The translations under genes and the position numbers were made by a program. The notes under the pieces are model-generated. The model was not told the DNA's origin, searched no databases, and saw only the letters and a list, made by a program, of their open reading frames with translations. Below are positions 1-10,387 of a stretch of 41,526 nt of DNA, piece after piece. The DNA is from Geoglobus sp. Lineage in GTDB: Archaea; Halobacteriota; Archaeoglobi; Archaeoglobales; Archaeoglobaceae. The first letter of the stretch is position 1. Each line of letters opens with the position of its first letter. The stretch covers positions 1 to 41,526 of the forward strand of contig WAMS01000098.1 in assembly GCA_015522195.1 (NCBI GenBank). Direction: 5' to 3'.

Positions 1-208
1 AATTTAACTCACTATTTAATGGCAGTGATGGCTAGTCGGTGTATATAATCTGATTGAAATGAAAATACAAGTTATTCTACATGGAAATTTCTCAAGATGC
101 TCTAAAAAAGTCCGGGTTTCTGATGAAATTTCAGACAACCCAAACGACACAACCACACTTTGGGTTTCAAATACGGTTGTCCAGATTAACATCTCTCACA
201 ACTATCCA

Positions 209-322
209 CTAACTATTCCTAACTGAATTGTTTTTCAGAACGTATCTGATTCTCTCCTCAAGGCAGAACGCGAGGAGATAGGTCACGGGCTGTAAGACGA
301 GCCTCTTTGCCTCATCTGGCAT
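209..322 (-). CDS. possible 37-aa small ORF (MPDEAKRLVLQPVTYLLAFCLEERIRYVLKNNSVRNS), hypothetical
   Basis: Read on minus strand; ATG preceded by GGAGGTGA (SD-like) about 7 nt upstream; too short for the ORF track; no homology recognised. Confidence 0.3.
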   Translation of the reverse strand: MPDEAKRLVLQPVTYLLAFCLEERIRYVLKNNSVRNS

Positions 323-477
323 TTCTGCCCTCACCTCCCTTCACTGTTTCCACAATGAAGACTATAGCGAGAATTTCTGCCGGTTCTTTTTTCCCTCGGA
401 GTTTCCGGAAAAGAATTCATCCAGTTTCCGAGTTTTTCTTGGAAGTCATGGATGGAGATAAAACCAAAGCAAGAAAC

Positions 478-551
478 GCCCGGGCCGGGATTTGAACCCG
501 AGGCGCGGGCTCGACAGGCCCGCATGTTAGGCCTGGCTACACCACCCGGGC
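478..551 (-). tRNA. tRNA-Asp (anticodon GTC)
   Basis: Reverse complement GCCCGGGTGGTGTAGCCAGGCCTAACATGCGGGCCTGTCGAGCCCGCGCCTCGGGTTCAAATCCCGGCCCGGGC folds as a cloverleaf: 7-bp acceptor GCCCGGG/CCCGGGC, anticodon loop CTGTCGA, T loop GGTTCAAATCC. Confidence 0.95.
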
Positions 552-642
552 ATCAGAGCAGAAACTCCGAGACTTTCAGGGTTTTTAAGCATTTTGGTAA
601 GTTTTTGGAAAGCATTATAAATTGCGTTGCAGAGCTAAGAAT

Positions 643-1248
643 GTGATAGAGCTCCAGATAAAGACAAAGCTTCCTGAAAACTGTGCTATAGGCCTTTTGC
701 TGGAAATGCAGGACATAATGGCAAGAGTAGAGGGGATCACAGATGTCGGTGAAACCATAAAGGGTCTTTTTCAGGTTAAGGGAAAGGATGTGGACTCACT
801 CGTGGACAAACTGCCTGAAAAATGTGATGCTGTTCTTGTTTCAAGAGATGAGGCAAAGGTGCTTGTCAGAGAGCACACGTGTCTGGTTGCTCTGCCCATA
901 GTTCAGTCCGGCTGCATTCTGAAAAGAATAGACTTTGATGAGGGTGAGATAGTCTGGGACATTATATGCGATGATGAGTCCTTCAAAACACTCATGGGTA
1001 AGCTTGAGGAATACGGAGTTGAATTTGATCTGCTTTACAAGGGAAAGCCATCAAAAACCGGAATGACATACAGGGAGGAGGAGATACTTAAATATGCCCT
1101 TGAAAAGGGATATTTTGACTACCCGAAAAGAATCAAGCTTGAAGAAATGGCAGATCATTTTGGAATTGCCTCATCAACCCTTTCCGAAATTCTCAGAAGA
1201 GGCCAGAAAAAGATACTGGAAAAATACTTCAGAGAAGTTCAAGAATGA
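643..1248 (+). CDS. bacterio-opsin activator-like HTH_10 domain transcriptional regulator
   Basis: C-terminal TYREEEILKYALEKGYFDYPKRIKLEEMADHFGIASSTLSEILRRGQKKIL is typical HTH_10; GTG start at 643 preferred, TATA-like ATTATAAA at 614-621. Confidence 0.8.
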   Translation: MIELQIKTKLPENCAIGLLLEMQDIMARVEGITDVGETIKGLFQVKGKDVDSLVDKLPEKCDAVLVSRDEAKVLVREHTCLVALPIVQSGCILKRIDFDEGEIVWDIICDDESFKTLMGKLEEYGVEFDLLYKGKPSKTGMTYREEEILKYALEKGYFDYPKRIKLEEMADHFGIASSTLSEILRRGQKKILEKYFREVQE

Positions 1249-2122
1249 ACCGCGAAAGCCTTTCGGCATCTTTTCTGCTTTTGATTATTATATCTGTCTC
1301 AACAATTTCGCATCTGTCGCTTTCAAAAGAATCCCCGCTATGGACGATCAGCACGTCTATTATCTTTCCGTAGTACTCCAAGAGACCTCTGGGTGATGGA
1401 GATAATCCAAGAGCAAACATGAACTTTCCTGCCGGACCGCTAAAGGGTTTGTTTCCAATGAAAGGAGAGACAACAACAACCTTCTTTTTTTCCAGTTCAT
1501 TTCGTATCCCTTCAAGACCTATTATCGGACCGATGCTTGTTACAGGGTTGCTTGGACCGATGATGACAGATCTGCTTTTCCTGATTGCATTAACAGCCTT
1601 TTTTGATGGTCTTGCTCTTTCAATGTTTTCTATTCTGATTCCTGTTACCTCTGGCTCTCCTTTTTTTTCAACCCAGAATTCCTGGAAATGCATTTCACCA
1701 CAGGGAGTCAGGATTTTTGTTGCAACTTCATCATCTGTCATCGGAATGACGCTTTGAGAAATACCCAAGGACTGGCAGATTCTTTCTGTCACATCTGTCA
1801 GACTCAAACCCTTTCTCAGCATTTCACTTCTGAAGATGTGAGTTGCTCTGTCAAGATCGCCAACCATCATTTTTTCATCCATTCCAAGAGATTTAAGCCT
1901 GAAATGTGTTTTGAACGTATCCCCCCTGATACCCCACCATCTTTTCTCATCAATCAGTCCTGCAAGGGTGTAAATGACAGAATCAATATCAGGACATATT
2001 CTGTTCCCTGACACCCAGACATCCTCTGCAGTATTCACGATAACCGAGAAGTTCTCATAAACCTCCTTGAACCCTGCAATAAGCTTTGGTGTTCCGGTAC
2101 CACCTGACAGGAAGGTCACCAT
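1229..2122 (-). CDS. cofD: 2-phospho-L-lactate transferase (coenzyme F420 biosynthesis)
   Basis: N-terminus MVTFLSGGTGTPKLIAGF, plus NTAEDVWVSGNRICPDIDSVIYTLAG; CofD family. Confidence 0.93.
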   Translation of the reverse strand: MVTFLSGGTGTPKLIAGFKEVYENFSVIVNTAEDVWVSGNRICPDIDSVIYTLAGLIDEKRWWGIRGDTFKTHFRLKSLGMDEKMMVGDLDRATHIFRSEMLRKGLSLTDVTERICQSLGISQSVIPMTDDEVATKILTPCGEMHFQEFWVEKKGEPEVTGIRIENIERARPSKKAVNAIRKSRSVIIGPSNPVTSIGPIIGLEGIRNELEKKKVVVVSPFIGNKPFSGPAGKFMFALGLSPSPRGLLEYYGKIIDVLIVHSGDSFESDRCEIVETDIIIKSRKDAERLSRFILELL

Positions 2123-2217
2123 TGTGAGCTGAAATCTGAAATGGAATAAAAAGTTTGAGCCATGATTCGGATTGCTCAAGAGAAACCAATATATTTTGAG
2201 AGATTTTCACTTAGCCC

Positions 2218-2946
2218 ATGATCGGATATGGTAGATTTGTTGTGAGAGGCGAGATTTTTGAGGATTATTTTGAAATCAGGGACAGTCACCTCATTATCGA
2301 TGGTGATCGCATGAACATTTCAGATGTGAGATTTTTACCTCCCACCATTCCGGAAAAGATAATTGGAGTTGGGCTGAATTACAGGGATCATGCAATGGAA
2401 CTCAACATGGATGTCCCTGAGAAACCTGTTCTTTTCATGAAATCTCCATCTTCAGTGATAGGAGATGGAGACTGTATAGTTCTGCCGGAAATCAGCAAAA
2501 GGGTTGATTACGAGGGAGAGCTTGCGGTCGTGATTGGTGAGAGATGCAGAGATGTAGAAGAAACGGAAGCAAAAGAACACATTCTCGGTTTCACCTGCTT
2601 CAATGATGTTACTGCCAGAGATCTCCAGCAATCTGGATGGGACTGGAGCATTTCAAAATCATTTGACACGTTCTCCCCCATCGGACCCTACATTTCAATC
2701 TCTGCAGATCCAGCAAATCTTGAGATCAGAACATATCTGAATGGCAGGGTTGTCCAGAGATCAAATACCTCAAATCTCATATTCAACGTCTACAGACTCG
2801 TTTCATACATTTCGTCAATCATGACCTTGAAGGAGGGTGATGTTATCACAACAGGCACACCTTCGGGTGTTGGAAGGCTGAAAAGTGGTGACACCGTCAC
2901 TGTGGAGATTGAGAGCATTGGAAGACTTACAAACCACGTGAGGTGA
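2218..2946 (+). CDS. fumarylacetoacetate hydrolase family protein
   Basis: Motifs [52 protein letters not shown]. Confidence 0.92.
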   Translation: MIGYGRFVVRGEIFEDYFEIRDSHLIIDGDRMNISDVRFLPPTIPEKIIGVGLNYRDHAMELNMDVPEKPVLFMKSPSSVIGDGDCIVLPEISKRVDYEGELAVVIGERCRDVEETEAKEHILGFTCFNDVTARDLQQSGWDWSISKSFDTFSPIGPYISISADPANLEIRTYLNGRVVQRSNTSNLIFNVYRLVSYISSIMTLKEGDVITTGTPSGVGRLKSGDTVTVEIESIGRLTNHVR

Positions 2947-2951
2947 TCATT

Positions 2952-5555
2952 ATGGAGATAAATAAGGAATACAATGCTCACAAAGTTGAGGAGAAGTGGG
3001 CTGAGAGGTGGAGTGATCATCTTTACCACTTTGACTGGAATTCTGAAAAGCCACATTTTATAATAGATACCCCACCCCCGTATCCAACAGGAACATTTCA
3101 CATCGGAAATGCTCTTAACTGGTGTTACATTGATTTCATAGCGAGATACAAGAGAATGAAGGGTTATGAAGTTATGTTTCCTCAGGGATGGGACTGTCAC
3201 GGGCTTCCAACAGAGGTGAAGGTTGAGGAGCTTTACGGCATAAAGAAAAGTGATGTTTCAAGGGAAAAGTTCAGAGAACTTTGTATCAGATTTACAGAGG
3301 AAAACATAGAAAAAATGAAAAAAACTATGAGGAGACTCGGATTCAGCATTGACTGGAGCAAAGAGTACATAACCATGTATCCTGAATATTTCAGAAAAAC
3401 CCAGGTGAGCTTTGTAAGAATGTACAGCAAGGGTTTGATCTACAGAGGGGAACACCCTGTAATTTTCTGTCCAAGATGCGAAACAACAATTGCCTTGGCA
3501 GAAATTGAGTACAAATCCAGCAAAACAACCCTGAATTATGTTGAATTTGACAGGAATGTTGTGATAGCAACCACAAGACCTGAGCTCATTCCTGCATGCG
3601 TTGCCATTGCGGTGCATCCTGAGGATGAGAGATACAGAGATATGGTTGGGAAAGAGGTGAAAGTTCCCGGCACAGGTCACGTGGTCAGGATAATTGAGGA
3701 TGATGAGGTAGATCCCGAGTACGGCACAGGAATGGTGATGATCTGCACTTTTGGTGACCGGCAGGATGTCAGATGGTGGAAGAAACACAACCTTCAGCTG
3801 AGAGACATTCTTTCAAGAAACGGAAGGCTTAGTGAGAAGGCAGGAAGGTACGCAGGTCTCACTGTAAGTGAGGCAAGGGAAAGAATACTTGATGATCTGA
3901 AAAAGATGGGGAAGCTGCTCAAACAGGAAGAGGTAGATCACAATGTCGGAGTCTGCTGGAGATGCAAGACTCCTGTTGAAATCGTTGCTGAAAAGCAGTG
4001 GTTTGTGAAAATCGAGAAGGAGAAGATTCTGGAAAATGCCAGAAAAATAAGATGGATTCCGGATCACATGTTTCACAGACTTGAAAGCTGGATAGACAGC
4101 ATGGACTGGGACTGGGTTATAAGCAGACAGAGAGTTTTTGCAACACCCATTCCGGTATGGTACTGCAGGAATTGCGGTTATGTTTTTGTTGCAAGAGAGG
4201 AGTGGCTTCCTGTTGATCCATCAAAGGACAGTCCAGCAGAGCCATGCCCCAGATGTGGAGGAAAAGATTTTGAGGGAGAGGATGATGTGCTTGACACCTG
4301 GATGGACTCCAGCATAACGCCGCTGGCCATAACAGGCTGGCCAGATGATCTGAAGGAGTATCCAACTCATCTCAGACCTCAGGGACACGACATAATTCGA
4401 ACATGGGCATTTTATACTATTCTTAGAAGTTTGGCTCTTGTCAGTCAGATCCCATGGTATGAAATTGTTGTAAACGGAATGGTTCTCGGAGAGGATGGTA
4501 GAAAAATGAGCAAGAGCCTTGGAAACATCATAACTCCTGAAGAGGTCATAGAAAAATACGGGGCAGATGCGATGAGGCAGTGGGCTGCAATTGGTGGTGT
4601 TATGGGTACAGATGTGATTTTCAGCTGGAAAGAGGTGGTATCGGCATCAAGATTTCAGCAGAAGTTCTGGAGCATTCTCAGGTTTGCAATGACTCATTTG
4701 AACGATTACCAGCCTGATGAAAAACACGAGAAAAAATTGAGAGACACTGACAGATGGATTCTTTCAAGGCTCAACAGACTCGTGAGAGAGGTTGATGAGG
4801 CGATGTCAGAATACGACTTTGCAAGAGCCATCAAGGCAGTCAGAGGCTTCACATGGTACGAGCTTGCAGATGACTATATCGAGCTTGTGAAGAACAGACT
4901 TTATTCAGGAAACGATGAGGAAAAAATTCCAGCAAAGTACACGCTTTACAGGGTACTTTCTGCACTGATAAGGATGATAGCACCAATAACTCCGTTTCTT
5001 GCTGAGGAGTGCTGGCAGATCTTCTCAGGAAATGGAAGCGTCCATAAACAGCCCTATCCTGAAGTCGAGGAGAGATTCATTGATGAAGAGGCTGAGAGAA
5101 AGGGTGACCTGATAAGAAAAGTTGTGGAAGAGGTCAGGAGATATAAACATGACAGAAGAATGGCTTTGAACGCTCCAATGGGAAGAATATCTATTGTAAC
5201 AACAGAAACAATTGATGTGAGAGATGTTGCGGGAGCGTTGAATGCAGAGGTAGAGCTTGTGGACAGCAGCCCTGAAATAACAGTAAGAATTGCTGAACTC
5301 AGGCCAAAATACAGCGTAATAGGCCCGATGTTCAGGGAAAAAACTTCAACCATTCTGGCTTTGGTCAAAAAGATGACGGAAGATGAAATGTTAAAGCTTA
5401 TAAATGATGGGAAAGTTAGTATAGATGTAAATGGTAGCAAAATTGAGCTCAAAAGGGAATGGTTTGAAGTTAGAATGGAAAAGGTTGTGGGAGGAAAGGA
5501 TGTGGACGTGCTTGAAGCTGGAAACATACTGATAATAATCGACAAAGGTGGTTAG
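2952..5555 (+). CDS. valS: valyl-tRNA synthetase
   Basis: Class I aaRS signatures [15 protein letters not shown] (HIGH-like) and [10 protein letters not shown] (KMSKS); archaeal ValRS length. Confidence 0.95.
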   Translation: MEINKEYNAHKVEEKWAERWSDHLYHFDWNSEKPHFIIDTPPPYPTGTFHIGNALNWCYIDFIARYKRMKGYEVMFPQGWDCHGLPTEVKVEELYGIKKSDVSREKFRELCIRFTEENIEKMKKTMRRLGFSIDWSKEYITMYPEYFRKTQVSFVRMYSKGLIYRGEHPVIFCPRCETTIALAEIEYKSSKTTLNYVEFDRNVVIATTRPELIPACVAIAVHPEDERYRDMVGKEVKVPGTGHVVRIIEDDEVDPEYGTGMVMICTFGDRQDVRWWKKHNLQLRDILSRNGRLSEKAGRYAGLTVSEARERILDDLKKMGKLLKQEEVDHNVGVCWRCKTPVEIVAEKQWFVKIEKEKILENARKIRWIPDHMFHRLESWIDSMDWDWVISRQRVFATPIPVWYCRNCGYVFVAREEWLPVDPSKDSPAEPCPRCGGKDFEGEDDVLDTWMDSSITPLAITGWPDDLKEYPTHLRPQGHDIIRTWAFYTILRSLALVSQIPWYEIVVNGMVLGEDGRKMSKSLGNIITPEEVIEKYGADAMRQWAAIGGVMGTDVIFSWKEVVSASRFQQKFWSILRFAMTHLNDYQPDEKHEKKLRDTDRWILSRLNRLVREVDEAMSEYDFARAIKAVRGFTWYELADDYIELVKNRLYSGNDEEKIPAKYTLYRVLSALIRMIAPITPFLAEECWQIFSGNGSVHKQPYPEVEERFIDEEAERKGDLIRKVVEEVRRYKHDRRMALNAPMGRISIVTTETIDVRDVAGALNAEVELVDSSPEITVRIAELRPKYSVIGPMFREKTSTILALVKKMTEDEMLKLINDGKVSIDVNGSKIELKREWFEVRMEKVVGGKDVDVLEAGNILIIIDKGG

Positions 5556-5557
5556 AT

Positions 5558-5947
5558 ATGGACGAACAGAAATTGAGGGAGCTGTTCTCTGAAGAAGCAA
5601 CCTTTCATCACATTCTGAGATGTGTTTTAAATCTCACTCCATCTGAAATTGAGGTTTACCTTGCCCTCCATCAGCATCCAAATGTTGGCGTTGATGAACT
5701 TGCCGAGGTGATTGGAAAGGATAGAAGCGGGATTTACAGGAGTCTTCAGTCTCTCATGGAGAAGGGTCTCGTTGAGAGGGAATACAGAATTCTGAAGCAT
5801 GGAGGCTACAAGTATCTCTATGTCCCGATTCCAATAGAAAATCTGAAGGAAAAGCTCAGAATCGAACTTGAAAGCTGGTTCCAGAAATTGAATGAGGTGG
5901 TTGAAGAATTTGAATTTGGATCACAGCAGAAAACATCAGAGTTCTGA
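5558..5947 (+). CDS. TrmB-like winged-HTH transcriptional regulator
   Basis: LTPSEIEVYLALHQHPNVGVDELAEVIGKDRSGIYRSLQSLMEKGLVERE. Confidence 0.75.
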   Translation: MDEQKLRELFSEEATFHHILRCVLNLTPSEIEVYLALHQHPNVGVDELAEVIGKDRSGIYRSLQSLMEKGLVEREYRILKHGGYKYLYVPIPIENLKEKLRIELESWFQKLNEVVEEFEFGSQQKTSEF

Positions 5948-6748
5948 GAAAAGGGTTTTGAGCATAAGGGCATCCTCTTCAAGATTCGGACTTTCACAAA
6001 TAACCGTTCCATCTGCAGAGAATTCTTTAAGAGCTTTAAGGAAACCCATATAATTGAAATCAGATTCTCTGAGGTTCAGATGGCTTTTCTCTCCTTTAAG
6101 TCCGTAATCAATTCCGCTTATATGGATGTGCATGTTTCTGATTGCTTCGTCCCCAAGATGTGTCTCCATCTTCTCCATGGCAGCGAGAAACTCTTCCACC
6201 GTGTTGAATTTTCCTGTTCTTGCATGGATGTGGCTCACATCAAGACATGGCAGAACAGAGTCAATTCCACTGCACAGCTGGAGTATCTCATCAAGTTCTC
6301 CAAACTGTTCTCTCCTTCCTGAGGTTTCAGGTCTTAAAACAACTCCAAAATCTCTCAGATTCTCTGAAAGCTCCTCAACGGCTTCCCTTATCCTTCTGAA
6401 GGCAACATCTCTCGTTCTTTTCATGTAGTATCCGGGATGAAAGACTATGCTCTCGGCACCCATAATGCTGCCTATCCTTGCACTTTCAGTGATTCTCTGC
6501 ATGCTTTGCCTGACCTTTATTTCACTGTCGGCATTCAGATTTATATAGTAAGGAGCGTGGACACTCAGCTTCACACCCAGGTCCTCTGAAATCTTCCTTA
6601 TGTTCCTTGCAGTCAGATTTCCCATTTTGACCCCTCTGACGAACTGCACCTCCATGCAGTCAAGTGAGAGCTCCCTTATCCTCTTTATTCCATCTGCTGT
6701 TCCGGTTCCGTTTGTGGAATTTGGAACTCCGGCTGTTCCAAAGAACAT
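5936..6748 (-). CDS. TIM-barrel AP endonuclease (deoxyribonuclease IV-like)
   Basis: MFFGTAGVPNST..., SVHAPYYINL, SIVFHPGYY, PCLDVSHIHART, NMHIHISGIDYG; AP endonuclease family 2. Confidence 0.8.
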   Translation of the reverse strand: MFFGTAGVPNSTNGTGTADGIKRIRELSLDCMEVQFVRGVKMGNLTARNIRKISEDLGVKLSVHAPYYINLNADSEIKVRQSMQRITESARIGSIMGAESIVFHPGYYMKRTRDVAFRRIREAVEELSENLRDFGVVLRPETSGRREQFGELDEILQLCSGIDSVLPCLDVSHIHARTGKFNTVEEFLAAMEKMETHLGDEAIRNMHIHISGIDYGLKGEKSHLNLRESDFNYMGFLKALKEFSADGTVICESPNLEEDALMLKTLFSEL

Positions 6749-6762
6749 TGAAGCCAGCTCCC

Positions 6763-7152
6763 TCAGATTACTGGCTCAAATTTTGTTCCGTAATATATTA
6801 TCCCCTCCTCTCCATCCTCTCCGTATTTTCTGAAGATGGCCCTGACTCTGGTTCCGATTTCTATGTCATCCGGATTGCAGACTATCTGTGAAATCACAGA
6901 AGGTCCGGAATCGAGCTTTATCAAAGCCACAACATAGGGCTTCTGAAGCTTGTAAGACTCGGATGAGTCATGGATAACAGTAAATGATACCACAGTACCT
7001 GTTTCTCCCAGCTCAACCTCAGCGATTCTGCTCTTCCTTCTGCACTCAGGACAGAGGTTTCTTGGAGGATAGAATTTTTTTCCGCAGTTTGTGCATTCAG
7101 TGCCGATCAGATTGTACCTGTATCTGATCTTCCTCCAGAATCTTGGAAGCAT
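6763..7152 (-). CDS. DUF35 Zn-ribbon/OB-fold protein, associated with thiolase and HMG-CoA synthase
   Basis: CTNCGKKFYPPRNLCPEC rubredoxin-like Zn ribbon followed by OB-fold; start at MLPRFWRK. Confidence 0.88.
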   Translation of the reverse strand: MLPRFWRKIRYRYNLIGTECTNCGKKFYPPRNLCPECRRKSRIAEVELGETGTVVSFTVIHDSSESYKLQKPYVVALIKLDSGPSVISQIVCNPDDIEIGTRVRAIFRKYGEDGEEGIIYYGTKFEPVI

Positions 7153-7156
7153 GTTA

Positions 7157-8311
7157 TCACCTCCTGAAAATTGAAACAACAGCAGTTGCACCTGTTCCTC
7201 CGATATTCACCGCCATTCCCCTTTCAGCCTGAACCTGTCTTCCAGAAGCATCACCTCTCAGCTGGAGAACTATTTCTCCAGCCTGTCTTATGCCTGTGGC
7301 TCCAACAGCATGACCACACGCCTTAAGACCTCCTGATGGATTTGCAGGGTACCTTCCATCAATTTCGGTTTCACCCTCTCTCACAAGCATGTGCCCTTCT
7401 CCATGTCTGCATAACCCGATATTCTCATAAAGCAAGAGTTCTGTTATCGTGAACGAGTCATGAAGCTCAAATACATCCACATCATTGAGCTCACATCTTG
7501 ACATTCTCAGAGCCTTTCTTACCGCTGTTTTGACTGCCTTCATCTCAAGTATGTTTTCTCTGCTCTGCAGTGCAATAAAATCGCTTGACTGGATTATTGC
7601 GTCTATGAAAACAGGAGTATCTGTGTACTTTCCTGCAACATCCTCACCTGCCAGAATGAGTACCGATGCCCCGTCACTTATGGGTGCGGTATCGAGCATT
7701 TTGAGAGGTTCTGCTGTGTACGGAGATGAAAGAACATCCTGAACTTTAATTTCCCTTCTGAACTGGGCTTTTGGATTTTTAACAGCATTTTTGTGATTTT
7801 TAACACTTATCCCTGCCAGATCCTCTTCAGTACTTCCGTATTCATGCATGTGCAGTCTTGCCATCATTGCATAAAGCCCGGCGAGACTCGCTCCCGGAAA
7901 TGCCTCCCACTCCTGATCTATTGTGGAATCCATTATTTCACTTGCAGAACCCACGTCTGTTACCTTTTCTGCTCCAGCAGCGATGACTATATCATGAATT
8001 CCGGATGCAACTGAGATATATGCTTCCTTCAAAGCAACACCGCCACTTGCATCTCCAGCCTCAACCCTTACTGATGGTACGTTTATCGATGCAAGTCCTG
8101 AGTAATCTGCAATGAGTGCAGAAATATGCTCCTGAGAGATGAACCTCCCACCACTCATGTTTCCAACATACATTGCCTCTATCTCCCTGCCTTCAAGATT
8201 TGCGTCCTCAATAGCCTCCGTTCCTGCCGAAATGACTATGTCCCTGAAGCTCATGTCCCAGAGCTCGCCGAATCTTGATATTCCAACTCCTATAACCGCA
8301 ACCCTTCGCAT
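7157..8311 (-). CDS. thiolase family protein (acetyl-CoA C-acetyltransferase, archaeal type)
   Basis: MRRVAVIGVGISRFGELWD, SGGVALKEAY, HDSFTITELLLYENIG, NPSGGLKACGHAVGATGIRQ. Confidence 0.9.
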   Translation of the reverse strand: MRRVAVIGVGISRFGELWDMSFRDIVISAGTEAIEDANLEGREIEAMYVGNMSGGRFISQEHISALIADYSGLASINVPSVRVEAGDASGGVALKEAYISVASGIHDIVIAAGAEKVTDVGSASEIMDSTIDQEWEAFPGASLAGLYAMMARLHMHEYGSTEEDLAGISVKNHKNAVKNPKAQFRREIKVQDVLSSPYTAEPLKMLDTAPISDGASVLILAGEDVAGKYTDTPVFIDAIIQSSDFIALQSRENILEMKAVKTAVRKALRMSRCELNDVDVFELHDSFTITELLLYENIGLCRHGEGHMLVREGETEIDGRYPANPSGGLKACGHAVGATGIRQAGEIVLQLRGDASGRQVQAERGMAVNIGGTGATAVVSIFRR

Positions 8312-8315
8312 TCTG

Positions 8316-9353
8316 TCACCCCATTCTTATCTTTCTTCTCAGCTTCGCGTAAAATCCGTAATCAATGTAAACTCCATTTTTTATCTTTTCCCAAACTGTG
8401 GGATTCCTTTCAATCGAATTTATTGCCTCCCTGACCTCAATTATGAATGCATCACTTCCCGCACCACTTCCAAACGATGTGAGAAGAATTCTGTCCTCTG
8501 GCTTTGCAATATCAAGCACCGCACAGAATCCAAGAAGAGACGAACCTGAGTATGTGTTTCCTATGTATCTCACAACAAGACCCTGCTCTATCTGTTTCTT
8601 ATCAAATCCAAGCATTCTTGCCACCCTGACAGGAAACTTTCCGTTGGGCATGTGAAAGACGGCATGGCTGAAATCCTCAGGTTTAAGATTATTTCTTTCC
8701 ATGATCTCCCTTGCAGCCGTGGATACATGTCTGAAATAAGCTGGCTCTCCTGTAAATCTGCCCCCGTGGCTGGGATATGGCTGACCCTCTCTCCTCCAGA
8801 AATCGGGGGTATCTGTTGTGTAGCTCAGCGTATCTCTGATCTCAGCTATAACACCGTTATTTCCAATTAAAAATGCAGCACCACCTGCAGATGCAGAATA
8901 TTCCAGGGGATCTCCCGGAGCGCCCTGGCTTGTGTCTGCACCTATTGCAAGCCCGTACTCTATCATGCCAGACTCTACCATTGCCATGCAGTTCTGAATT
9001 CCGGCTGTCCCGGCCTTGCATGCAAATTCAAGATCTGCAGAATGAAAGAAGCTATTGATTCCGAGAGCCTCACCAACAATGGTTGCAGTTGGTTTTACGG
9101 CATAAGGATGACTTTCAGAGCCTACAAAGATTGCGCCGATGGAATTTCTTGAAACTTCTGCCCTTTTCACAGCCTCCCTTGCACACATCACCGATATTGT
9201 AGCGGTATCTTCATCTATGTCTGGAACGCTCTTCTCATAAACGCCAAGACCATTTTTTATAGCCTCTGCATTTTCACCCCATATTCTCGCAATCTCATCA
9301 GCCCTGATCCTGTATTTTGGGATGTAGGTACCGTATGAGGTTATTCCAACCAC
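8316..9353 (-). CDS. hydroxymethylglutaryl-CoA synthase (archaeal)
   Basis: [30 protein letters not shown] catalytic Cys region, [29 protein letters not shown]. Confidence 0.93.
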   Translation of the reverse strand: MVGITSYGTYIPKYRIRADEIARIWGENAEAIKNGLGVYEKSVPDIDEDTATISVMCAREAVKRAEVSRNSIGAIFVGSESHPYAVKPTATIVGEALGINSFFHSADLEFACKAGTAGIQNCMAMVESGMIEYGLAIGADTSQGAPGDPLEYSASAGGAAFLIGNNGVIAEIRDTLSYTTDTPDFWRREGQPYPSHGGRFTGEPAYFRHVSTAAREIMERNNLKPEDFSHAVFHMPNGKFPVRVARMLGFDKKQIEQGLVVRYIGNTYSGSSLLGFCAVLDIAKPEDRILLTSFGSGAGSDAFIIEVREAINSIERNPTVWEKIKNGVYIDYGFYAKLRRKIRMG

Positions 9354-9356
9354 TTC

Positions 9357-10055
9357 TCACACCTCCATGCTTCTGAGTCTTGAAATCAGCTCATTCTCAT
9401 CTACCTCGGTAACAACCAGATCGATCCCTTCTATCTCGGCGATCTTTATTGCAAGCCTGTCAAGATTTCCTCCATTAACCGGGTTCAGAACGATGACAGA
9501 TGGCTTCAGGTTGGCAACCCTGACCGCAACAAGAGGAGACCTTCCGGTTGTGACCTTTGTAAAGATCAGTGCCCTTTCACTTGTCAGACCAAACAGCCTG
9601 TAAAAATCATAGCTGCTCATCTCAAGAATTGCCCTCAGACTGTCGACAACTGTGTGTCCCATAGCATTTCTTCCAAAATCAGTTACAAGGGTTCCATCAA
9701 GACAGTCCGCGAGTCTGGTGGATGAAACCGGATTGGAATACTCGTTCAGATCTATTATTACATCAAACTCAACTCCAATGAGCTCCTTGTATCTTGACAG
9801 TGTTCTCCATCCTCTCTCCCTGTCAATTTCGACAAGAGTTTCAACAACCTTTTTGATGAATGCCATTCCCGGGGATTTTCTTCTGTTTGACTCGTAATCG
9901 CTTATTACTGATGGAGTGATGTTGAGTCTTTCTGCAAGCTCCTTCTGGGATACATCAAATATCCCCCTCCATTTTTTCATTGAACTGCCGTAGTTGTCCG
10001 AGAAAACTATGTTACCTGCGATGAGCTCTGCAAATCTTCTGGCAAGAAAATCCAT
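9357..10055 (-). CDS. HTH (XRE-type) transcriptional regulator, first gene of the HMG-CoA synthase operon
   Basis: MKKWRGIFDVSQKELAERLNITPSVISDYESNRRKSPG helix-turn-helix; archaeal C-terminal domain. Confidence 0.85.
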   Translation of the reverse strand: MDFLARRFAELIAGNIVFSDNYGSSMKKWRGIFDVSQKELAERLNITPSVISDYESNRRKSPGMAFIKKVVETLVEIDRERGWRTLSRYKELIGVEFDVIIDLNEYSNPVSSTRLADCLDGTLVTDFGRNAMGHTVVDSLRAILEMSSYDFYRLFGLTSERALIFTKVTTGRSPLVAVRVANLKPSVIVLNPVNGGNLDRLAIKIAEIEGIDLVVTEVDENELISRLRSMEV

Positions 10056-10100
10056 GGCAACAGATTGATTTGCTTGTATAAAAAACTTGCGATTATCGAA

Positions 10101-10325
10101 TCATTCTTCGACCAAAATCGATTTATATCTCTGGTAGATTATCTCACCTGCTTCGCTTAGAATCTCCCGTGCCTGATAAATGTTTCCATTTTCTATGGAT
10201 GCAATGGCATGTCCCATTATTCCGAGCAGAGCATTGAAAAATCCAATTTCTATCACAATTCTGTCACCTTTCTGAAAGGATCCGTTCACCGAGTTCTTCA
10301 ATTCCTCCATTTCCTGGAAGTTCAC
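10101..10325 (-). CDS. hypothetical small protein
   Basis: ORF in a gap between genes with normal archaeal composition. Confidence 0.6.
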   Translation of the reverse strand: MNFQEMEELKNSVNGSFQKGDRIVIEIGFFNALLGIMGHAIASIENGNIYQAREILSEAGEIIYQRYKSILVEE

Positions 10326-10387
10326 AAAATTTTTTAAATCGCATGTTTAAAAATTTTCAGAAATTTCAATTCTCGGGGGTGATCACA

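Noticed and set aside
115-140. C/D-box-like sRNA (CTGATGA ... ) near 120
   Set aside because: Only a C-box-like hexamer inside a small TCTGA/TCAGA inverted repeat; no convincing D, C' and D' boxes at proper spacing
452-646. ORFs 452..646 (+) and 331..525 (-) spanning the tRNA
   Set aside because: They run through tRNA-Asp(GTC) and have no protein-like conservation signals; chance open frames
5054-5545. 163-aa Ser/Thr-rich minus-strand ORF
   Set aside because: Shadow of the valS C-terminal region; composition is the reverse reading of Glu/Lys-rich coding sequence
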